A DNA stretch of 50,237 nt from CAZEAC01 sp964510065 (GTDB lineage Bacteria > Bdellovibrionota_C > UBA2361 > CAIXSY01). The position numbers and the translations under genes are program-made. Location: the NCBI GenBank assembly GCA_964510065.1, contig CAZEAC010000029.1:1-50237 (forward strand), read 5' to 3'. The notes beneath the pieces were generated by a model. The model was not told where the DNA came from. It did not search any database and was given only the letters and a program-made list of their open reading frames with translations. Shown piece by piece: positions 34,481 to 42,427 of the stretch (position 1 is the stretch's first letter; each line of letters begins with the position of its first letter).

Positions 34481-34593
34481 TAGTTTAAGACAACTAAACT
34501 AAATAGGGGGTAAGTGGGGTTGCGTCAAGAGTGAAAGATAGCAGTAGCGTACTTATTGCGATCAAATCGCTATTTTGTTTTAAACGTTAAAAC
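34481..34593 (-). promoter_or_regulatory. Cluster of three perfect dyads
   Basis: TTAGTTTA (34481-34488) pairs with TAAACTAA (34496-34503), GCGAT-CAA-ATCGC spans 34558-34570, and GTTTTAA-ACG-TTAAAAC spans 34577-34593. All are exact. They lie 79-191 bp before the 108-residue gene. Operator sites or an AT-rich structured leader are possible. Confidence 0.4.
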
Positions 34594-35062
34594 GCACAAG
34601 CGTTATTTGCTGTTGGCGTTTCCATTTCTCTGCTTCGACGGGGTTACAGTAGAACGATAGCGCGGCTCTGGCCCACAGATTTTCTCGATCCTCTCGAGAG
34701 AAAGTACACCCCGAACGACTGGGTCAGATCGCATTGTGTAGGAGATAAGCTCAAGGCCGATGCAGGCCCTATTCAACTTATACTTTGTGCTCTTAGCGCT
34801 ATGATTTTCAATTCCGCGAATCACTGCAAACAATAACCTCCGCATACTGCGACTGCCGGGGCGGCAAACTTAGCATATCCACGCGTTAAAGCCTAACCGG
34901 GTTTTATAATGAATTCAGTATCATACTAGCTTTTGAGGTTGGCAGGCTGATTGCATTGAGTAGCTTTTGCATGAAGCAAGCGGCTTGCGGTGGGCAATTT
35001 GTGCCTGGCGTCATCGCAGGCTGTATCCGCGAAGAGGTGTTTCGCATTTTATCTGAGTAACG
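34594..35062. other. Intergenic region before flgE
   Basis: With the dyads it makes a 660-bp gap between divergent genes. A minus-strand frame of 80 codons (34603-34845) lacks a Shine-Dalgarno sequence and family likeness, so I do not call it a gene. No RNA or terminator is evident. The flgE promoter must lie here. Confidence 0.45.
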
Positions 35063-36310
35063 ATGAGACTTGAGTCTTCGCTTTATTCGAGCCGTTCCGG
35101 CCTCACCGCACAGGGCCAAGCTATCTCTGTTGTCGGCGATAATATTTCAAATGCAAACACCACGGGATTTCGCCGCTCGCGAAGTGAATTCGCTGACATC
35201 GTTGCCGGGGGAAAAGACAGTATCGCAAGCGGCGCCGGCGTAGCGCTCTCTGAGGTACGGACGATTCACGAGACCGGAGTCATAGAATTCACTGGCCGAA
35301 ATCTCGATGTGGGAATCGGTGGTGATGGCTTCTTTATCGTTAATAATGGCGAGCGCGATATGTATACCCGTGCCGGTAACTTTGCCCTCGACAGAGAGGG
35401 ATATCTCGTCGATGCCGATGGCAATCAAGTGCAAGGCTACGCGCCGGGAACAACGACTCTTGGTGACATAAATCTGTTGAGTGTTGCTTCGGGCGGAACT
35501 GCCACCACAGAAGTGACGCTTACGGGAAATCTTGGAAGCACCTCTGATATCACCGCGATACCAGCCGCTCCGGCAACTTTTACTGAGCTTTCGCAGGCGG
35601 CAAATTTTACTAATGTCGTCGAAGCTGTCGATTCGCTTGGTAATGAGCACTCGATATATATCGAATTTTTCAAAACTGCGACCAATACCTGGACTGCCCA
35701 GGCATATGTTGATGGTGGCGAGGTCGGCGGCACCGCGGGACAGCCGGTGCAAGTCGGTAGCCCGGCCACGCTTAATTTTTCGAGCGCTGGTTCGATTGAC
35801 GATGCTAATAAAGCCGCAGCAATTCTTAATGTAAATCCGGTAGCCTATTCCAACGGAGCCGCCGCGGGGAGCTTTACTGTCAACCTTGGTGGTTTCACCC
35901 AGTATGGCCAGACCTCCATCGTGAACAGTGTCGTCGATAACGGCATTGCCGCTGGTGACATTACCGGCTACGAATTTTCAAAGACTGGCGAAGTGTACGC
36001 GAACTTAAGTTCAGGCCAAAATATTCTTCTTGGCACTCTGGTCCTTGCTGATTTCGCCAATCTTGACGGTCTTGAGAGAACTGGCCGCAGTGGCTTTGTG
36101 CAGGGTGAAACCACCGGTGAGCGAATTCTGCATACGCCGGGCGCCGGCGGCTTAGGAAAGCTTGACCCCGGTGGACTTGAACGTTCCACGGTTGATATTG
36201 CCGATCAGTTTGTGGAGCTCGTGCTGTTCCAGCGTGCCTACCAGGCAAGCTCGCAGACACTGAATGCTGCCAATGACCTGCTTCGCGAAACGATTGCTTT
36301 GATTCGTTAG
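35063..36310 (+). CDS. flgE: Flagellar hook protein FlgE
   Basis: A 415-residue axial protein of the flagellar hook, which joins rod and filament and is exported by the flagellar type III apparatus without a signal peptide. The N-terminal D0 segment, SLYSSRSGLTAQGQAISVVGDNISNANTTGFRRS, has the typical heptad pattern with NNxANxxTxGFK-like spacing; GRNLDVGIGGDGFFIV and YTRAGNFALDREGYLVDADGNQVQG follow; the C-terminal D0 is ELVLFQRAYQASSQTLNAANDLLRETIALI. The middle D1/D2 is shorter than in enterics. It could also be a FlgF/FlgG rod protein, but the length and Gly/Thr-rich central part favour FlgE. It is an isolated gene. Confidence 0.88.
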   Translation: MRLESSLYSSRSGLTAQGQAISVVGDNISNANTTGFRRSRSEFADIVAGGKDSIASGAGVALSEVRTIHETGVIEFTGRNLDVGIGGDGFFIVNNGERDMYTRAGNFALDREGYLVDADGNQVQGYAPGTTTLGDINLLSVASGGTATTEVTLTGNLGSTSDITAIPAAPATFTELSQAANFTNVVEAVDSLGNEHSIYIEFFKTATNTWTAQAYVDGGEVGGTAGQPVQVGSPATLNFSSAGSIDDANKAAAILNVNPVAYSNGAAAGSFTVNLGGFTQYGQTSIVNSVVDNGIAAGDITGYEFSKTGEVYANLSSGQNILLGTLVLADFANLDGLERTGRSGFVQGETTGERILHTPGAGGLGKLDPGGLERSTVDIADQFVELVLFQRAYQASSQTLNAANDLLRETIALIR

Positions 36311-36325
36311 GCAAATGCTAGTACG

Positions 36326-36357
36326 GTGACGAGAAAGTGAAAAAGCTTTCTTGTCAC
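36326..36357. terminator. Hairpin between convergent flgE and fliI
   Basis: GTGACGAGAAAG (36326-36337) pairs with CTTTCTTGTCAC (36346-36357), twelve pairs with one G-U wobble and an A-rich loop. It lies in the 56-bp gap between the two stop codons and can act in either direction; the U-run is poor. Confidence 0.65.
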
Positions 36358-36366
36358 TCTACGAGG

Positions 36367-37683
36367 TTATTTCGCCAGCGCGCAGTACCTCGCGCTGATA
36401 CTCTCAAGCCGTTGCGCGTCAGATTCTCGCGATACCTCATGACAGCGTTGACCCATAAACCTTTTCAATTCCGGCTCGAGGTCGAGCGCAGCCTGCAGCG
36501 CCTTATCGGCGGTGCCTCCAAGGAGCACGATGTCGCGATCACGTTTTAGTTTGGCCAGAAGCGCGATTGCGCCGGCGCGCGCGCGTTGTGCGGATGCCGA
36601 TAGAAGTCGCGATTGTAGTCGTGATAAAGAAAGCAGCGGATCAAGCGCCGGAAAAATTCCCTCCTCGACAAGCGCACGAGAGAGCACGAGATGACCATCG
36701 AGAAGGCTCTTTACTTCTTCGGCAAGCGGATCGACTTCGCTTTCATCAGTACTGAGCAAACTATAGATCGCGGTAATCGATCCGCGTGGTGAAGTGCCGG
36801 CGCGCTCCATCAGTTTTGGAAGGGCACTGTATACCGAAGGGGTGTAGCCTTGGCGCACAGGAAGCTCACCGCTTGAAAGCCCGAGATCGCGAATGGCCCT
36901 CGCGACGCGAGTCAGCGAATCGATGAGCAGGAGCACCCGTTTCCCTTGATCGCGAAAATACTCGGCAATCGCTGTCGCGGTGTAGGGAGCAGTTGCCCTT
37001 TTTAGCGCGGATTCGTCACTGGTTGCAACTACTACCACGCTTCTCGAGCGGCCCTCCTTGCCGAGGGCTTCAATCAGAAACTCATTGACCTCACGGCTGC
37101 GTTCGCCGACGAGCGCAATTACTGCCACATCGACGTCGCTATTTTTAGCAAGAATTCCCAACAGCGTTGATTTTCCGGCCCCGGCCGGCGCGACAAGAGC
37201 GAGGCGCTGGCCGTAGCCAAGCGGCGTGAATGAATCAATGACGCGCACTCCAGTTTGAAGCTGCGAGGTGATCAGCGGTCGCGAAAGAGGGTCTGGTGGT
37301 GAGCGCTCCAGCTCAACTTCGTTGGTAATGCCTTCAAGTTCGGTTCCGTCGAGCGGACGTGCGAAGGAATCGACCACGTGCCCAATTATAGCCTGATTGA
37401 TCCGCAGGGATAGCCTTTGACCCGATGTGTGCACGGCCATTCCTGTTACTACGCCGTGAGTGTCTTCAAAGGAGGCGAGAGTTGTACTTGATTCGTTAAA
37501 GCTAATAACTCGGCACATAAGTGGGGGAAGGGGCGCACGCTCAATGGTGCAAGAATCGCCAAGAGCTGCAAGCGGCACATTGGCCTGAATCAGGTGACCC
37601 AGAACAGCAACGACGCTTCCTTTAGTACGAATCGTCATCGGATCAGGCATTATTTGCATGAGCGCAATCAGATTCGCCGTCAT
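36367..37683 (-). CDS. fliI: FliI/SctN-type export ATPase
   Basis: A 438-residue hexameric ATPase that energises export through a flagellar or non-flagellar type III secretion gate. Walker A is APAGAGKSTLL; Walker B is KRVLLLIDSLTRVARA; the catalytic Glu is in ALVGERSREVNEF; and the conserved RQGYTPSVYSALPKLMERAG and GSITAIYSLLSTDESEVDPLAEEVKSLLDGHLVLSRALV follow. Those late segments look somewhat nearer to SctN than to enteric FliI, but flgE is the adjacent gene and no other secretion gene is near. The ATG at 37683 overlaps the fliH stop as ATGA, so translation is coupled. Confidence 0.88.
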   Translation of the reverse strand: MTANLIALMQIMPDPMTIRTKGSVVAVLGHLIQANVPLAALGDSCTIERAPLPPLMCRVISFNESSTTLASFEDTHGVVTGMAVHTSGQRLSLRINQAIIGHVVDSFARPLDGTELEGITNEVELERSPPDPLSRPLITSQLQTGVRVIDSFTPLGYGQRLALVAPAGAGKSTLLGILAKNSDVDVAVIALVGERSREVNEFLIEALGKEGRSRSVVVVATSDESALKRATAPYTATAIAEYFRDQGKRVLLLIDSLTRVARAIRDLGLSSGELPVRQGYTPSVYSALPKLMERAGTSPRGSITAIYSLLSTDESEVDPLAEEVKSLLDGHLVLSRALVEEGIFPALDPLLSLSRLQSRLLSASAQRARAGAIALLAKLKRDRDIVLLGGTADKALQAALDLEPELKRFMGQRCHEVSRESDAQRLESISARYCALAK

Positions 37684-38294
37684 ACACAACATTCCTTGCC
37701 GATTTCTTGCCTGAGCATGTAGCCAAATTCCTCAAGAGTGTCCGAAATGCTTAGCATGATTGTGCCGCGGTGTGTTTCAATGCGAGCCTCTCCCGGTTGC
37801 AGTGTAGAGCGTCGCAGCTCGACAAAGTCCGGGAATTGGGAAGGTGCTGTCGAAAGACGTGCGAAATCAGAAGGGGCCAGCTCGACGACGATCGGTCGGC
37901 AATGCCTGCATCTGGTAATGGTTGCTTGCAGATGTGCAAGCAGCGCCTGCGACGAACAGCGAAGTTCTGCCCCGACAATTTTACGAGCAATGGCCAGGGC
38001 GAGGTCAAGCGTCTCTTGGTGCTCGCGGTGTTTATCTTCGGCGTGACGCGCGTACTCTTCGATACTACGGGCTAGTAACGCCTTTCTCTCGAGTCTTTGC
38101 AGCGCGTGTTGCGCATACTTTTTAAATCGCTTCCTGCTAAGGGTAAGTGTCTTCGCGCAACGTTGACGCGCACTCCGAATTGTAGCCTCCGCCTCAAATT
38201 TTGCTGATTCGTAAAGTTCGCGGGTAAGGAGCAAATAGTCGACGCTTGAACGTGAAGAGCCGCTATACTGCATCCTATGCTTGGAGTCTGTCAT
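37680..38294 (-). CDS. fliH: FliH/SctL-type stator of the export ATPase
   Basis: A 204-residue regulator that binds the N-terminus of the export ATPase and ties it to the C ring. The N-terminal two thirds are a long charged helix, rich in Ala, Glu, Arg and Lys (FEAEATIRSARQRCAKTLTL, RKRFKKYAQHALQRLERKAL), and the C-terminal globular part carries LDLALAIARKIVGAEL and PGEARIETHRGTIMLSISDTLEE, matching the FliH/YscL family. It overlaps the ATPase gene by four bases. The lipoprotein hydrolase gene ends 82 bp upstream on the same strand; that may be chance. Cytoplasmic. Confidence 0.82.
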   Translation of the reverse strand: MTDSKHRMQYSGSSRSSVDYLLLTRELYESAKFEAEATIRSARQRCAKTLTLSRKRFKKYAQHALQRLERKALLARSIEEYARHAEDKHREHQETLDLALAIARKIVGAELRCSSQALLAHLQATITRCRHCRPIVVELAPSDFARLSTAPSQFPDFVELRRSTLQPGEARIETHRGTIMLSISDTLEEFGYMLRQEIGKECCV

Positions 38295-38376
38295 CAGTAA
38301 ATTCCGCCTACACCTAGGTGTTCGCGGGAAAAGGGAAAAAGTTTCCGCTTTTCTTTACCTGATAAAGCACCGAGAG

Positions 38377-40386
38377 CTATTTCCTTGGCTTTCTTGGCAT
38401 TGCGTTTTTGCAATCGTTGTTGCCGTACATCTGCTGACAAAGGTACGGGAACACCTCATCGGCCATCTTTTGATGCCCGGTTTCGTTTGCATGGAACGTC
38501 CCGTAAATATTGCCCTGATTGAGGCCAGAGCTAAAGGGCGAGTTAAACCAGGTGCCTTGAGCACAGTAGCCATGCTTCTGGAATGGGTCGCCAATACTGC
38601 CAATAGGAGTCCACTTTCGCTGCGCGGCAGTCTGCATAACATAACCACGGAGCACTGACCCTACTGTGCTGAGCCACTGCCAATCAGCGTCAGTCAGGCC
38701 GATGAAAGATCCTTTGCAGATCTCTCCGTTATCATCAGTCATCGCGTCAGGATATGAAGTGATAAATACCCGCTTCGGAAGTATGTTCAGGGCTTTAAGG
38801 GAAGTTCCCACCGGCTTGTAGAGCGCGGGAAGATCACTCATCGCCTTGGCGACCAGGCTTTCCATTGTATCGCTCCCCGGGGTTCCCAACGAGGTGAGTT
38901 TTAAGTCGGGTTCTCCTCCGGTGTCGGGATTATTGTAGAGTTGGTAGCTGCGTGTATGACAATTGACATTCGGTGCAAGCGTCGTGAGGCAGTTTCCAAT
39001 AATGCCGCCAAAGAGCGAGTCATTAATGCCGATGGAGAGTATCAGTGCGTCGACCTCGAGAAATCCGTCGGCAGTCTTAATTCGTTTCTGAAGCTGCCGA
39101 ATCTGCGGTGGTAACGGGTTCGTGAAATTGACTTCTTGGCCGACATATTTTTTGTGGGTGAGATGGACAGTACGGGCGCCGGAACAGGCCGTATGGATAA
39201 AAGTCACGGAAGTCTTCTCGTCGGCTTCTTCAAGAAGCTGCGCGATCTTGTATTGGTACGAGCGGTTTCCGCGATCGCACTGCTTGAATTCGTAAGCATA
39301 CGCATCCGCGCTGAGATCTGTTCCTTGGCCTGAGCCGTTCGAGTCGCCCATGCCTACCACCAACCAATCTTGCACCACGACATCGGCATTCTGCACTGAT
39401 CGGCCGGTTTTCTTATTGGTTTTTGTGCTGTACTCGTCGACGGATACCTTGTACACGCCCTCTTCGCTAGCAGAAAGGGATGGATCGCATCCTTCCCCCG
39501 CGATGTGCGCCTTTTTAAGTCCAGGCGGCGTTTTCACCTTCCATTTATAAAATTTCCCGGAAGGACAGCTTGTGTAAGGGTCGTTTCCGTTCTTGAGCTT
39601 GAGATTTAAAGTGAAAGTCTTTCGCTTGACCAGGTTTGGCGGAATAACGCCATCCGTGGTCGACCAGCTCTGATACTGAAGATTTTTTGGAACGCTCCAG
39701 GTCAGTCCGAGAGCTTTGCATGCGACCGCTGCTGCGGTTCCTGGCGCTGGATTTCCCGCACTACAGGGATCTCCCGGGGAGACACCAACATACGCCCAGG
39801 CATTTGTTGCCGTATCGAGACACGGCATATCGGCCTGACATCGCGGCGCATAGCTTGGCGGCAAAATAAAAACTCGGCCAGGAGCGCCAATATGAAACTG
39901 ATGCCATGCCCACTCGGTAGGCGGCGCATCTTCATCACCAATCTTAACCGTGCAGCTAATGTCCTTTGAGCCACATCCAGAAACAAGTGTTCCCGGATAG
40001 CTCCAGTTCATTCCACCCTGAACAGCGATGTGTCCGGCCATGCTGCCATCATCCCACTTTGCGCTCACGGTGACGGTGTCACCGGCTGCGATAACTTGCG
40101 AGGCGGAGGCCTCCATCAATCCCCAGCGTGCATAGCAGTAAGGCGCAGAGATCCATTGTTTAGAATTTTCAGACCAATAATAGCCGTAGGTCGCACCGGT
40201 TGAGTTGAATGGCGCGTCTGCTTCGGTGCACTGCTGTGGAACATGCCCTTCCGCAAGAATCCTGCCGTTATTTGGAGGCGTGCCTAGCGGTGCCGAATGT
40301 GCGCAGCCCGCGCCAACGACAAGTCCAATGGCGAAAATGAAACACACGTTGACCCTGTCGAGCCGAGGACGCCTGAGCCTTGCCAT
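38377..40386 (-). CDS. Secreted SGNH/GDSL-type hydrolase (lipoprotein)
   Basis: A 669-residue exported protein. The signal peptide ends in VGAGC (lipobox, Cys 28), so it is probably a lipoprotein. A disulfide-rich N-terminal region of about 310 residues with many Cys comes first; then the catalytic SGNH domain from about 340. Block I is VVGMGDSNGSG (Ser about 349), block III is ILSIGINDSLFGG, and block V is FHANETGHQKMAD with the catalytic His. The Cys-rich layout and GIND block resemble secreted lipases and esterases of the Streptomyces SGNH type. Substrate is unknown (lipid or acylated glycan). AGGCGA precedes the ATG. Confidence 0.87.
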   Translation of the reverse strand: MARLRRPRLDRVNVCFIFAIGLVVGAGCAHSAPLGTPPNNGRILAEGHVPQQCTEADAPFNSTGATYGYYWSENSKQWISAPYCYARWGLMEASASQVIAAGDTVTVSAKWDDGSMAGHIAVQGGMNWSYPGTLVSGCGSKDISCTVKIGDEDAPPTEWAWHQFHIGAPGRVFILPPSYAPRCQADMPCLDTATNAWAYVGVSPGDPCSAGNPAPGTAAAVACKALGLTWSVPKNLQYQSWSTTDGVIPPNLVKRKTFTLNLKLKNGNDPYTSCPSGKFYKWKVKTPPGLKKAHIAGEGCDPSLSASEEGVYKVSVDEYSTKTNKKTGRSVQNADVVVQDWLVVGMGDSNGSGQGTDLSADAYAYEFKQCDRGNRSYQYKIAQLLEEADEKTSVTFIHTACSGARTVHLTHKKYVGQEVNFTNPLPPQIRQLQKRIKTADGFLEVDALILSIGINDSLFGGIIGNCLTTLAPNVNCHTRSYQLYNNPDTGGEPDLKLTSLGTPGSDTMESLVAKAMSDLPALYKPVGTSLKALNILPKRVFITSYPDAMTDDNGEICKGSFIGLTDADWQWLSTVGSVLRGYVMQTAAQRKWTPIGSIGDPFQKHGYCAQGTWFNSPFSSGLNQGNIYGTFHANETGHQKMADEVFPYLCQQMYGNNDCKNAMPRKPRK

Positions 40387-40600
40387 AAGTATTCGCCTAA
40401 AAAACTAGTTGAGCTACACCACACCAACATGACGAGATAACGCAAACCGTCCGCCATGCCACCTTGTTATGGCGATGATACCGAAGCGGATGCGTAAATA
40501 AAGAGAGATCTGCAATTTTGTCGTGAAACGCCTTCAATTGGTTGTAGTTCAGGCTATTGGCCAGTTCAATAGGAAGCATGCGTAGGTAAAAGTAGTACTC

Positions 40601-42235
40601 TTACGTTCGTAGCCGCCCAAGCTTTTTCGCAGTCTGTAGCGCTTCTCGAATCTCGACGCTACCAAGCACCAACGATATTAATACAAAAAGCAGCAAGAAT
40701 AGCGGGATGCCGAACATTATCTGTTGCCAAGGCGCGAGAGAAAAGAGCTCGGTGGCGACTATGAGAAACACGCTACACGCAGTTGCAAGGAAAGCCTTAA
40801 GCGATGCTAAAAGAAAAATACGGGTCGGAAATGCGTGAAGCTTGCGTGCAAGCAAGCAGTAAAGAAGAAGAAAAGATATCAATGCGGCGAGACTTGAAGA
40901 GATCGCGAGCCCAACGTGGCCAAAGCTATAGAGCGGGAGAAAGCCCGCCAGCATCTGCTGTATTCGAGAGATCGCCGCGGAGCCCTGAGCTTCGCTGGAG
41001 GCAGGGGATCCCATCAAGAGAAGTGAGAGCACGACGCCAAGGCCCAGTGAGAAGAATCCGAGAAGTGCCGGCGTGAGCGTATTGCGGCGCGCTAGAAAGC
41101 CGCGCACGGCGATTGTATGACAGCTTGCGGCCCAAAGCCCGAGAGTCATTGCCTTAAGCGCAAGTGCTGCATTAATACTTGACTCGCGGGTAAATCTTCC
41201 ACCTTCGAAAACCAGCACCATCAAAGGTTCGGCGAAGAGAAAAAGCAATGTCGCGATAGGCATGATAATGACGCTCGTAAAGCAAAGTGAGCGCATAAGA
41301 TTTCTCTCAAATCCGCTCTGATCGTTCATGCTGTGCGCCATCGAGAGTGAAGGGAGAAGCACGGTACCGAGGGCAACGGTAAATACACCCATTGGCAGCT
41401 GAGCCAAGCGATCGGCATAAAACAGCCAAGACACCGAGCCTTCGCGCAACGAAGAGGCAAATATTGTGGCGATGAAGATGGCGATTTGGTAGGCCGCGGC
41501 GCCAAAGATCGCTGGAATCATCAGTTTGGTAAGTTGGCGAGTGTCGGCACACAGCAGCTTGAAACGTGGGCGCAAAGAAATGTTTGCGCGGTGAAGAGCC
41601 GGGAATTGATAGACCACGCCGGCTACGCCGCCGATGAGCAAAGACCAGGCTAATATCTTCGCGGCGCTCGCCACATCGAAGAAAAATCCAATTGCCGCGC
41701 CAATAATCAGGACGATATTTGTGACGATCTGTGCCCAGGCTGCAGCACCGAAGGTTTTTAAAGAATTGAGCACGCCATTTAAAAGCGCCACGATGCTGAC
41801 CAACATGATATAGGGAAACATTATCTTGGTCAGAGTTGCACAGAGTTCCGACTTGTCGTCGGCAAATCCAAAAAGCTCCACAAGCTCGTGGGCATAGAGA
41901 ATTCCAAGGAGTGAAATAGTGCCGGTAAGTACAAGCAAGAATCCGGCGATATTGTTTAGGGCGCGCGCGGCATCGTCCCGGCCCTTATGCAGACGTTCGG
42001 CGAAAAGCGGAACAAACGCTGAAGTCAACGCACCTTCGGCGACAAAGCTGCGCAACAAATTGGGCAGCCGAAACGCTACAAAGAACGCATCGGAAAAAAA
42101 TCCTGCGCCTAGTAGCCGCGCGGTGAGCAATTCGCGCACGAAGCCGAATACTCTGCTCAGTAGGGTGAGCACGCTCACAATCGCTGTGCCACGAACGATC
42201 TGAGTTCCTTCGCTCGTTGCTCCTTGGTTGGTCAC
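40601..42235 (-). CDS. murJ: Lipid II flippase MurJ
   Basis: A 544-residue polytopic inner-membrane protein of the MOP superfamily that moves lipid II to the outer leaflet for peptidoglycan synthesis. It has about 14 hydrophobic segments, the family start VLTLLSRVFGFVRELLTARLLGAGFFSDAFFVAFRLPNLLR with its conserved Arg, and GALTSAFVPLFAE next. The start is GTG at 42235, followed by a polar stretch MTNQGATSEGT; a later start inside the frame is also possible. Only 7 bp separate this GTG from the end of a 180-bp MITE, which sits between murJ and the upstream phosphofructokinase gene (same strand). murJ is essential in most bacteria, so its expression must have survived the insertion. Confidence 0.94.
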   Translation of the reverse strand: MTNQGATSEGTQIVRGTAIVSVLTLLSRVFGFVRELLTARLLGAGFFSDAFFVAFRLPNLLRSFVAEGALTSAFVPLFAERLHKGRDDAARALNNIAGFLLVLTGTISLLGILYAHELVELFGFADDKSELCATLTKIMFPYIMLVSIVALLNGVLNSLKTFGAAAWAQIVTNIVLIIGAAIGFFFDVASAAKILAWSLLIGGVAGVVYQFPALHRANISLRPRFKLLCADTRQLTKLMIPAIFGAAAYQIAIFIATIFASSLREGSVSWLFYADRLAQLPMGVFTVALGTVLLPSLSMAHSMNDQSGFERNLMRSLCFTSVIIMPIATLLFLFAEPLMVLVFEGGRFTRESSINAALALKAMTLGLWAASCHTIAVRGFLARRNTLTPALLGFFSLGLGVVLSLLLMGSPASSEAQGSAAISRIQQMLAGFLPLYSFGHVGLAISSSLAALISFLLLYCLLARKLHAFPTRIFLLASLKAFLATACSVFLIVATELFSLAPWQQIMFGIPLFLLLFVLISLVLGSVEIREALQTAKKLGRLRT

Positions 42236-42242
42236 GCCTTAG

Positions 42243-42422
42243 GGAGCCTCTGAAAAACTAGGCGTTTTGGATTTGCTGGAATTTTGGATGAGGTTTGCGA
42301 GAAACCATGCTGGGAAAAACGCAGGAATAGCAGGGCTATTTCGAGTATTTTCCCAGCATGGTTTCTCGCAAAGATCGCCGAAAGGCCAGCGAGGACGGAA
42401 TGCATAGTTTTTCAGAGGCTCC
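42243..42422. mobile_element. Complete 180-bp MITE with 18-bp terminal repeats
   Basis: The ends GGAGCCTCTGAAAAACTA (42243-42260) and TAGTTTTTCAGAGGCTCC (42405-42422) are exact inverted repeats, flanked on both sides by TTAG (42239-42242 and 42423-42426), a 4-base target duplication. TTAG fits the YTAR target of IS5-group transposases. Inside, arms at 42294-42318 and 42348-42372 are exactly complementary over 25 bases, and the 29-base loop holds an inner AATAGC-AGG-GCTATT hairpin. No coding frame exists. Copy 1 at 1-115 is the same element reversed. Confidence 0.9.
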
Positions 42423-42427
42423 TTAGG

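Noticed and set aside
34603..34845. 80-codon minus-strand frame before flgE
   Set aside because: No ribosome-binding site and an ordinary translation of non-coding style; kept only as a remark in the gap entry.
36367..38294. A full type III secretion locus
   Set aside because: Only the ATPase and its stator are present, and the adjacent gene is a flagellar hook protein; a flagellar role is the simpler reading.
40404..40426. Minus-strand TGTAGCTCAACTAG, like the D-arm of a tRNA
   Set aside because: No anticodon arm, T-arm or acceptor pairing follows; the sequence runs into the start of the hydrolase gene.
40397..40579. 60-codon minus-strand frame between murJ and the hydrolase
   Set aside because: No Shine-Dalgarno sequence, no likeness to a family, and it overlaps the leader of the hydrolase gene.
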